From Candidatus Thorarchaeota archaeon (GTDB taxonomy: Archaea > Asgardarchaeota > Thorarchaeia > Thorarchaeales > Thorarchaeaceae), in NCBI GenBank assembly GCA_016840245.1, contig JAEOST010000251.1:1-13000 (forward strand): a stretch of DNA of 13,000 bases. The letters run 5' to 3'. Each line of letters opens with the position of its first letter. The stretch's first letter is position 1. Shown here piece after piece: positions 1 to 5,317 of the stretch. The translations under genes and the position numbers were made by a program. Below the pieces are notes generated by a model. That model searched no databases. It was not told the DNA's origin and worked only from the letters and a program-made list of their open reading frames with translations.

Positions 1-881
1 CATATGGACCTGACAAATGCCTCTCGGACATGGATAAACTGGGGATTGACAAGGCAGTCCTCTCGCTCCCTCTTGTCTACTTCAAGGATGACAGATTTTC
101 TAGAGAATTGGCCAGAAAGGTCAACATCTATCTCTCGGAGATGATAGAGAAAAATCCCTCTCGTTATGGGGGACTTGCATCAGTACCTCTACCAGACGTA
201 GATGGAGCATTTGCAGAGCTGGAGTATGCTTTTGACGAACTCCATCTTGATGGCGTCTGTCTTCTGTCAAACTCTGAGGGATTGTACCTGGGTGACCCGG
301 AGCTTGAGGACTTTTTTGCTGAGTTGAATAGGCGTAAGACAGTGGTCTTTGTTCATCCTCATGATCCTCCGTTTGCAGAAATGCGAAAGCCTGATGTTCC
401 AATACCATTCATTGAGTGGCCTTTTGACACTACGCGAGCGGTCGCGAACATGGTCTATAGCGGAGTGCTTGATAGGTATCCGAACATCAGATTCATCCTC
501 TCACACGGTGGTGGTGCAGTACCATACATGGCGTGGCGGATCAGTATACTGGAATACCGACAACGTGACAAGATCAAGAAACTAAGGTCACTCTATGACC
601 TTATGATCAGAAAACAGGGTCCCTCAACAGGATTGAAACTCTTGCAGAATATGTACTATGACACAACAGCAGTGACTACCCCAAGCTCACTAGCAGCACT
701 CAAGACACTATTGGATCCGTCACACATTGTACTCGGGACTGACTTGGGAGCAGCACCAAAGTTGATGGCCTCTCTCGTCATGAGTGATCTGAAGTCCTTC
801 GATGGTTTCGATGAGGAGGACCTGAGGACAATTGCACGAAAGGGTGCACTCGAGCTGTTTCCAAGGCTAGCAGCTGTCTGA
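1..881 (+). CDS. Amidohydrolase (ACMSD-like, amidohydrolase_2), 5' truncated by window edge
   Basis: Metal-dependent hydrolase or decarboxylase of the amidohydrolase_2 family (TIM barrel, relatives of ACMSD and 2,3-dihydroxybenzoate decarboxylase). The frame is open to the window edge, and the residues just before the first Met (base 30) read YGPDKCLSDMDKLGIDKAV, which matches the family's conserved region before strand 2. The gene therefore starts upstream, and the N-terminal HxH metal motif lies outside the window. Counting from the Met at base 30, the other active-site residues are visible: VHPHDP (His109/His111), ILSHGGGA (His159) and GTD (Asp238). Usual family length is about 300-350 residues, so roughly 50 or fewer are missing. 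The substrate cannot be told. The TGA at 879-881 is followed by about 75 bp and then the promoter of the YwbE-like gene, so the two are probably not co-translated. Family assignment is firm; the reaction is not. Confidence 0.88.
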   Translation, partial: YGPDKCLSDMDKLGIDKAVLSLPLVYFKDDRFSRELARKVNIYLSEMIEKNPSRYGGLASVPLPDVDGAFAELEYAFDELHLDGVCLLSNSEGLYLGDPELEDFFAELNRRKTVVFVHPHDPPFAEMRKPDVPIPFIEWPFDTTRAVANMVYSGVLDRYPNIRFILSHGGGAVPYMAWRISILEYRQRDKIKKLRSLYDLMIRKQGPSTGLKLLQNMYYDTTAVTTPSSLAALKTLLDPSHIVLGTDLGAAPKLMASLVMSDLKSFDGFDEEDLRTIARKGALELFPRLAAV

Positions 882-955
882 ATGTGTGAAAATGGAGCGA
901 GAGGATTGAGATATAGGAGCGTTACGAGCCTTGCACGAGTTTGCAGGTGTGAGTA

Positions 956-966
956 CGTATTTAACC
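956..966 (+). promoter_or_regulatory. TATA-like box of the YwbE-like gene
   Basis: The AT-rich run GTATTTAA (about 957-964) is centred about 28 bp before the ATG at 990, the archaeal TATA-to-start distance for a leaderless transcript. No Shine-Dalgarno sequence lies before that ATG. This spacing is one reason for choosing 990 as the start. Confidence 0.5.
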
Positions 967-989
967 TCAGATATGTCGGCAGCATCAGA

Positions 990-1202
990 ATGAATCAATC
1001 TATCAAGAATGCTGGGACAATTCGCAGGAACATCCACTTGGGAGCTACTGTTGATATTATCATAAAGAGAGATCAACGTACCGGCAAGCTCACACGTGGA
1101 GTCGTGAAAGAAATCCTGACAAATTCTCCGAAGCACCCACATGGCATTAAGGTACGATTACAGACCAGCCAGGTGGGGCGTGTTCAAGCAATTATCAAGT
1201 GA
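990..1202 (+). CDS. YwbE family protein (DUF2196)
   Basis: A 70-residue protein of the YwbE/DUF2196 family, small conserved proteins of bacteria and archaea with no established function. The family core is clear: RRNIHLGATVDIIIK (12-26), DQRTGKLTRGVVKEILT (28-44), HPHGIKVRL (49-57) and GRVQAII (63-69). It looks like a small beta-barrel, KOW/SH3-like fold. The frame stays open back to 882, but the extra 36 codons have no family resemblance and overlap the TATA box, so the ATG at 990 is chosen. The family is usually 60-70 residues, which agrees. A nucleic-acid role would be a guess based only on the basic, barrel-like look. Confidence 0.87.
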   Translation: MNQSIKNAGTIRRNIHLGATVDIIIKRDQRTGKLTRGVVKEILTNSPKHPHGIKVRLQTSQVGRVQAIIK

Positions 1203-1263
1203 CCAAATCTTTCTCTAATTAGTCTATTTTGAGAATAGAATTCCAAAGACGTACCATTGTATT

Positions 1264-1306
1264 TTCTGATGTTTAATTCAAACTAGAAATCAGAATTATT
1301 TAATAT
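1264..1306 (+). promoter_or_regulatory. Promoter of the tautomerase gene with an upstream inverted repeat
   Basis: The TATA-like box ATTATTTAATAT (about 1295-1306) is centred 26 bp before the ATG at 1327, and no ribosome site is present, so the transcript is probably leaderless. Directly upstream is a perfect 7-bp inverted repeat, TTCTGAT (1264-1270) and ATCAGAA (1289-1295). A smaller GTTT-N5-AAAC repeat (1271-1283) lies inside it. The outer repeat abuts the TATA box, where a regulator could act. The regulator is unknown. Confidence 0.5.
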
Positions 1307-1326
1307 CGAAACTCCAATGGTAGCTC

Positions 1327-1530
1327 ATGCCGACTATTGATGTTAAGATGTGGAAAGGCACATCAGAGGAAGCTGCGGAACGCATTATCTCGGGAATCAC
1401 GAAGGTCTTTGTCGAGTTAGGCATTCCAGAACGAGCTGTAGAGGTCATTATTCTAGAGATACCAAAGACACATTGGGGAATTGGAGGAGAGCCAGCCTCT
1501 AAGGCGATGCCTGATGCTAAACCTCCCTAA
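1327..1530 (+). CDS. 4-oxalocrotonate tautomerase-like protein
   Basis: A 67-residue tautomerase-superfamily subunit. These are cytosolic beta-alpha-beta units, usually hexameric, that use the N-terminal proline left after Met removal as the general base in keto-enol tautomerisation. Pro follows Met directly (MPTIDVKMW), and the family C-terminal motif is intact: LEIPKTHWGIGGEPASKA (about 43-60). Compared with the well-studied 4-OT, the two substrate-binding arginines are not conserved: position 11 is Thr and the position equivalent to Arg39 is Glu. The aromatic residue of HFGIGG is Trp. It probably acts on a different, less acidic substrate or does something else. It stands alone, with no other aromatic-degradation enzymes beside it. 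Confidence 0.85.
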   Translation: MPTIDVKMWKGTSEEAAERIISGITKVFVELGIPERAVEVIILEIPKTHWGIGGEPASKAMPDAKPP

Positions 1531-1561
1531 ACGCGTCTGGACTAGTACGAAAACAAGGATG

Positions 1562-1583
1562 TGAGAGGGGTCTACTCCTCTCA
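1562..1583. terminator. Hairpin between convergent genes
   Basis: Inverted repeat TGAGAGGGG (1562-1570), loop TCTA, CTCCTCTCA (1575-1583): nine pairs on the plus-strand RNA including one G-U wobble. It lies between the ends of the tautomerase gene (plus, 1530) and the RHH gene (minus, 1610), so it could end or protect either transcript. No T-run follows it on either side, so it is not a classical intrinsic terminator. Confidence 0.35.
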
Positions 1584-1609
1584 TTGCAGGCTTAGTACTT
1601 CCGTGCTCA

Positions 1610-1990
1610 TTAGCTCTGGATTACCTTGTCAACGCCTTTACATTTAGTCAAGACCTGCAGCTTGGACAATGACTTGGGAATGACTACAGTCTTGGACTTT
1701 CTAATCTCGTCCACGTACTTGTCAAATATCTCCCAGTCAACATCCTCGTCTATAGTTAGGGTCTTGATCCCTCTGAAGGCAATAGGGCCACCCACAGACT
1801 CTAACTCGTCCCTTGTTATGGTCAACTCATCCAAGCCCTCTATTGCATACTGCTTATCGGAGGTCTCTTCGAGAAAGATTCGCATGATTTGGGTCACCAA
1901 CTCTCCAATAGGGGTACTTCTCCTTCTTGCCTCGGCTGAGAACAGGGAATAGACTTGATCGTCTATGCCCCGTATCGTCACGTCTGTCAC
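1610..1990 (-). CDS. Ribbon-helix-helix (Arc/CopG/FitA-like) protein with unrecognised C-terminal domain
   Basis: A 126-residue protein whose first 43 residues fit the RHH DNA-binding fold: strand TDVTIRGI (2-9), helix A DDQVYSLFSAEARRRS (10-25), then the family-like turn PIGEL leading into helix B (27-41). RHH proteins dimerise and insert the paired strand into the major groove; many are antitoxins or autoregulators. Residues 49-126 match no family I know. They alternate short hydrophobic strands (LDELTIT, IKTLTID, KTVVIP) with an acidic helix DWEIFDKYVDEIRKSK (85-100). The frame is open upstream to 2209, but that part overlaps the membrane-protein gene. The GTG at 1990, preceded by GGAAGGTGAT, starts the protein exactly at the RHH strand. 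A TTG at 2014 or a GTG at 1981 are alternatives. It lies 26 bp after the upstream gene and is almost certainly co-transcribed with it. Confidence 0.75.
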   Translation of the reverse strand: MTDVTIRGIDDQVYSLFSAEARRRSTPIGELVTQIMRIFLEETSDKQYAIEGLDELTITRDELESVGGPIAFRGIKTLTIDEDVDWEIFDKYVDEIRKSKTVVIPKSLSKLQVLTKCKGVDKVIQS

Positions 1991-2016
1991 ATAATCACCT
2001 TCCTGTCTTTGCAAGA

Positions 2017-2319
2017 TTACATCTCGCTCATTACAATTGTAGGAGAATTCCTGAGGAAGGCTGATATTACCAGAACGAATACCCCGAAGAGAATCACGCC
2101 AGTAGAGATGAGGATCTCTAATGTTAGAGGAATGATGCCCAAGAATAACAGCATCATGAATACTCCAATGAAAATAATAAGGAATCCAAAGAAGCCAACG
2201 AATACCCATGCTGCACCTGCCTCTTCTCTCTTGCGTTGATACTCATCGATCTCTTGGAATCTCTTTCTCATGCGTGCTCGTGTTTCATCATCGTCAGTAG
2301 ACATATCGTCAGTTGTCAT
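2017..2319 (-). CDS. Small two-helix membrane protein, hypothetical
   Basis: A 100-residue protein, family not recognised. The N-terminal ~34 residues are hydrophilic and highly charged (MTTDDMSTDDDE, then basic and acidic residues RARMRKRFQEIDEYQRKREE, probably helical). Two strongly hydrophobic stretches follow, about 36-62 and 66-88, separated by a short turn (IIPLT), and the C-tail is short. Both ends are therefore probably on the same side, with the charged head cytosolic. The ATG at 2319 is preceded by AGGTGA with 5-nt spacing; a GTG at 2328 is also possible. It is the first gene of a two-gene unit with the RHH protein. The first 30 bases of the gene are an imperfect 15-bp tandem repeat encoding MTTDD/MSTDD. 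A membrane protein paired with a DNA-binding protein suggests signalling or an immunity/antitoxin-like pair, but nothing here proves it. Confidence 0.7.
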   Translation of the reverse strand: MTTDDMSTDDDETRARMRKRFQEIDEYQRKREEAGAAWVFVGFFGFLIIFIGVFMMLLFLGIIPLTLEILISTGVILFGVFVLVISAFLRNSPTIVMSEM

Positions 2320-2322
2320 ATT

Positions 2323-2388
2323 TGTCACCTATGTCACCATTATCACCAAAAGCATATAAATATTGCGATGGTGATTTAGCTATCACCA
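2323..2388 (-). promoter_or_regulatory. Promoter of the RHH/membrane-protein cassette with a GGTGAY half-site array
   Basis: Read on the minus strand, a TATA-like box AATATTTATAT (about 2353-2364) would place transcription start near 2331, leaving a short leader with the AGGTGA ribosome site (2325-2330). Around it are five GGTGAY half-sites. Two form a perfect 7-bp inverted repeat, TGGTGAT-N6-ATCACCA (2369-2388), just upstream of the TATA box. Three are direct repeats with an exact 9-bp period (plus-strand TGTCACC at 2323 and 2332, TATCACC at 2341) between the TATA box and the start codon. The last copy doubles as the ribosome site. Arrays of short half-sites like this suit RHH regulators, so self-regulation by the second gene of the cassette is the natural inference. 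Confidence 0.6.
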
Positions 2389-2404
2389 ACCTGCTTTGTA
2401 GCAG

Positions 2405-2420
2405 TTGAAATCCATTTCAA
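2405..2420. promoter_or_regulatory. Inverted repeat upstream of the methyltransferase
   Basis: TTGAAAT-CC-ATTTCAA is a perfect 7-bp inverted repeat with a 2-bp centre, lying between the two divergent genes and about 95 bp before the methyltransferase start. It has the form of a dimeric-protein binding site. No convincing TATA box is adjacent, so its target is uncertain. Confidence 0.3.
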
Positions 2421-2503
2421 ATTCTATGTTGAAGATGAGATATTGTCTAGATTCTTAAGGAGTAGTAGAACCAGGCTGACAAGAACCAGCTTCACTTGAT
2501 TGA

Positions 2504-2510
2504 GGAGGAG
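2504..2510 (+). promoter_or_regulatory. Strong ribosome binding site of the methyltransferase
   Basis: GGAGGAG lies 5 nt before the ATG at 2516 (7 nt from GGAGG), which fixes that start. Another ATG at 2511 is in a different frame and leads to a protein with no resemblance to anything known. Unlike the leaderless genes in this window, this transcript has a leader. Confidence 0.65.
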
Positions 2511-2515
2511 ATGAA

Positions 2516-3277
2516 ATGCCAGAGCGAATCAGTAAGAAGTACTATCGTGATACCGCAAGATTTTACGACGCATTCGCTGAACTCCCAGATGAGATTCTCT
2601 ATATCGAGCTTGCAAAACGGTTTGGGTCGCCGATACTAGAGCTCGCATGTGGGACGGGAAGGATCACACTCACTCTTGCACAGGCGGGTTATGATATTAC
2701 AGGAATCGAGCTCTCTCCTGAGATGCTTGAGCTTGCACAAGAAAAACTACAGCAACTTCCTGAGGATGTACAATTAAAAGTTTCATTCAATCATGGTGAC
2801 ATCACTGACTTTCAATTGAACAAGAAGTTTGCAATGGTTATCATACCATGGTCTTTCAAATATCTCCTAACCACGGAGGATCAACTTGCTTGTCTTAAAT
2901 TGGTTCGAGAGCATCTAGCTGATCATGGCGCGTTCATACTTGACCTCTATCCTTACGAGATAACTAGAGAGGATTGTACAGAAACCCACACCGTTGAGAT
3001 TGAAGGGTCAACAATTACTAGAACATACACATACTCTACTGACGTACTGGCCCAGATACGACATTGCAATGCGACTGTAGATGTTGTCCATTCAGATGGT
3101 TCTACTGAACATATTGAAACAATGACTTCAGCAGCATTGATCATGCCAAGAGAGGCAGAACTCCTAGTGAGAACTGCTGGGCTTGAGATTGTAGAGGACT
3201 ATGGTGGGAACGACTTCTCAGAATATACTTCTGGAGCCGGGAAGAGAGTATTGGTCCTCAAGAAGTCTGATAGGTGA
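2516..3277 (+). CDS. Class I SAM-dependent methyltransferase
   Basis: A 253-residue cytosolic methyltransferase with a Rossmann-like fold that uses S-adenosylmethionine. Motif I is LELACGTGR (41-49), followed by the acidic end of strand 2 that holds the ribose, GIELSPEML (63-71, Glu65). GDITDF (94-99) is the adenine-side acidic loop, and FAMVIIPWSF (105-114) is motif IV. The remainder is a beta-rich substrate-side region of the type seen in Methyltransf_11/25 proteins (EGSTITRTYTYSTD, then LLVRTAGLEIVEDYGG near the end). The substrate, small molecule or protein, cannot be inferred. The start is fixed by the GGAGGAG ribosome site. The gene is divergent from the RHH cassette and ends 20 bp from the convergent propeller gene. 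Confidence 0.88.
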   Translation: MPERISKKYYRDTARFYDAFAELPDEILYIELAKRFGSPILELACGTGRITLTLAQAGYDITGIELSPEMLELAQEKLQQLPEDVQLKVSFNHGDITDFQLNKKFAMVIIPWSFKYLLTTEDQLACLKLVREHLADHGAFILDLYPYEITREDCTETHTVEIEGSTITRTYTYSTDVLAQIRHCNATVDVVHSDGSTEHIETMTSAALIMPREAELLVRTAGLEIVEDYGGNDFSEYTSGAGKRVLVLKKSDR

Positions 3278-3297
3278 ATATGTCATTCGATGAGCGA

Positions 3298-5259
3298 TTA
3301 ACCTCGGTTTCTCCATCGGAACACTCCAACGAGCAGGACTATAGCAACGATACCGCCCCCACCCACTAAGATGACTAGGAATGGTGAGTCTTGCGTTGGT
3401 ATGGGTAACGTGTACTCGCCCACCGTATATGCCTCAACTGTGATACTTGTTCTTTCGTTGACATAATCTCCCGGTGCGAAATACAGAATGCCCCACGAGC
3501 TCATGCTCATAGGTATTCCTCCTCTCCATAGCCAGTTAGTCTTTCCTATACTCTTGGTCCAGTTATGTGTTCCATCACTGTTGAATTTGGTGAGGTAGGT
3601 TTCTTCAGAGAGAAAACTTGACGTTGAATACACGAATACATCTCCGTCTGATGACACGTCCATCGACTGTGCAAAGAGATGATCTGGCTCCCCATTTGTG
3701 AAATATCTTGAGAGGGATGCATTCCATATACTCTCACGTGTAAGGCTCCACTTCTCAATTTGGGTTGTGGGTTGTTGATTATAGAGATAGATGTGGTCGG
3801 AGTTAGCTGTCATACATTGACCAAGGTACGAGATGTTGTAAAGCTCATTCCCACTGTCATCGCGAACAGAGATGAATCCTTCATTATGGTACGACAGGAT
3901 GAGCATGCCATTTGCATACTGGATGTCACCTAATCCCCGTAAAACATTAGGATGTATGGTCTTATTCCAGAGAAGTGTTCCTGCAGAGTCAAACTTGAGC
4001 AGTGAGGATTCATCAGCATCATAGTCGTGGTGCCAGTCTGTACAAAGGGCATAGACCGAACCATCAGGTCCAACAGTCACTGCTACTCCGTATTGGTGAC
4101 CAGAACCTCCCCATTGAGTTGACCAGACCCGTGTTCCGTCAGGTCCCCACTTTGTGATATAGGCATCTTCTCTTGTGCTCTCACTGAGGGTACGAATGAC
4201 ACCTGCTGTATAGACATATCCATCACTGACAGTCACTCCATATCCACTGGTTGTATTGATGTTCTTCCTAATCCACAGAAGGTTGAGTTCCGAGTCGTAC
4301 TTTAGTAACACCTCATGGATGAAGTTGAGACCTGTTTCGTCATAGGGAACATATGGACTAGCACTCGTTCCTATGACATAGACTGCTCCATCATCCCCAG
4401 TGGTGATGTCCCATGGCATGTCATTTCCATCCTCTTCAATAGATGGGAACACCTCACTCACATCTTGGTCCCAACTGGCGTTGAACAACGGCTCCAGGTG
4501 TGTGGATGGGTCTCGAGGAACCTCCATCTTGACATAGATGTCCACATCACTCACCCTGACTTGGACAGACCCATTATAGTATCTCCATGGCTCCGAGGAG
4601 TCGTACTCAAGAAAATCGAGGGTTGGAGTGAGGCCAATAGCAAGAGTTAGACCGTCCTCACCGTTATCCCAAGCCTGTGAGATTTGAGTTTCATTTAGCT
4701 CGCAACCTGAATTGAAGTTGTATATACTCATATACCCTTGAGTGATTTGACCGATGAATGTCCATACCTCCGCTGAGTCAATCATCCATGCCCTAATCTC
4801 GAACATTCTCCTACTATTCCATTCAGTCATAAAAGTACCAGACTCGTTGATGCTCATGTTGAGCACTATCTTTGCACCTAATGGCATCTCATCATATGGC
4901 CATTCGAGGTCCTGTGTGAAGTAGACAAAGTCAGCACACTCCGAGATACCCTCGTCAGATTGGAACTGTAGAGTATCATTCGGAACATGGTCCCATATCA
5001 ACTCAATATAGCTCGGGTCCTCAACTCCCGAAGAACCGTGATAGGTGGAGTTGAACGCACTGGAGGTCCCATTGACCACCACGTCTGGAGCAGTTTCCAG
5101 ATGAGGGTCTGGACTCATTCCGAGATAGTCTATCGCAGACAGCTCATGACCAGTATCGTTTCTCATCAACACTGGTGATTGATTCACAATCGGAGCTGAG
5201 AACATAGGAAGTAAGAGTAGTGTTAGAATCATGCAGAGTGAAAATGCTTTCTTGCTCAT
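3298..5259 (-). CDS. Exported, C-terminally membrane-anchored beta-propeller (SBBP/PQQ-like repeat) protein
   Basis: A 653-residue cell-surface protein. It begins with a signal peptide (MSKKAFSLCMILTLLLLPMFSAP, about 1-23) and ends with a hydrophobic helix (about 627-647, VILVGGGGIVAIVLLVGVF) and a basic tail RWRNRG, so the bulk faces outward. Residues about 55-260 look like a beta-sandwich domain (many Tyr/Trp/Ser strands, several N-x-S/T sites) that I do not recognise. About 280-600 hold degenerate propeller blades of the form 'GDDGAVYVIGTS...LLKYDSELNLLWIR', with repeated [F/Y]-[D/N]-S/P-[D/A]-G and W motifs, as in SBBP or PQQ-like repeats. No catalytic motif is visible; binding or structural roles are likely. 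The number of blades is hard to count by eye (about 6-7). A TATA-like box lies at about 5298-5305. The gene is convergent with the methyltransferase and downstream of the TPR gene. Confidence 0.78.
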   Translation of the reverse strand: MSKKAFSLCMILTLLLLPMFSAPIVNQSPVLMRNDTGHELSAIDYLGMSPDPHLETAPDVVVNGTSSAFNSTYHGSSGVEDPSYIELIWDHVPNDTLQFQSDEGISECADFVYFTQDLEWPYDEMPLGAKIVLNMSINESGTFMTEWNSRRMFEIRAWMIDSAEVWTFIGQITQGYMSIYNFNSGCELNETQISQAWDNGEDGLTLAIGLTPTLDFLEYDSSEPWRYYNGSVQVRVSDVDIYVKMEVPRDPSTHLEPLFNASWDQDVSEVFPSIEEDGNDMPWDITTGDDGAVYVIGTSASPYVPYDETGLNFIHEVLLKYDSELNLLWIRKNINTTSGYGVTVSDGYVYTAGVIRTLSESTREDAYITKWGPDGTRVWSTQWGGSGHQYGVAVTVGPDGSVYALCTDWHHDYDADESSLLKFDSAGTLLWNKTIHPNVLRGLGDIQYANGMLILSYHNEGFISVRDDSGNELYNISYLGQCMTANSDHIYLYNQQPTTQIEKWSLTRESIWNASLSRYFTNGEPDHLFAQSMDVSSDGDVFVYSTSSFLSEETYLTKFNSDGTHNWTKSIGKTNWLWRGGIPMSMSSWGILYFAPGDYVNERTSITVEAYTVGEYTLPIPTQDSPFLVILVGGGGIVAIVLLVGVFRWRNRG

Positions 5260-5297
5260 TATACTCGCTACCCCATCAACTCGTTTAGTAGATAGGA

Positions 5298-5305
5298 CTA
5301 ATAAG
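5298..5305 (-). promoter_or_regulatory. TATA-like box of the propeller gene
   Basis: The minus-strand run CTTATTAG, preceded by the purine-rich CGAAA that could serve as a BRE, lies about 42 bp before the ATG at 5259. Transcription would start near 5275 and give a leader of about 15 nt. It sits in the 58-bp gap after the TPR gene, suggesting the propeller gene can be transcribed on its own. Confidence 0.4.
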
Positions 5306-5317
5306 TTTCGTTTTTTC

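Noticed and set aside
882..989. Longer form of the YwbE-like protein starting at base 882
   Set aside because: The extra 36 residues have no family resemblance, cover the TATA box of the gene, and make it longer than the family; the ATG at 990 fits both family length and promoter spacing.
1..1530. Aromatic meta-cleavage pathway, from the ACMSD-like amidohydrolase and the tautomerase being neighbours
   Set aside because: No ring-cleaving dioxygenase, dehydrogenase or hydratase is present, the two genes have separate promoters, and the tautomerase lacks the 4-OT arginines.
1991..2209. Longer form of the RHH protein starting at base 2209
   Set aside because: The extra sequence overlaps the membrane-protein gene in another frame and reads as a shifted version of it; the RHH strand starts at 1990.
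1626..2239. Plus-strand open frames opposite the RHH and membrane-protein genes
   Set aside because: No ribosome site, promoter or recognisable domain; the opposite strand carries the RHH motif and clear membrane helices.
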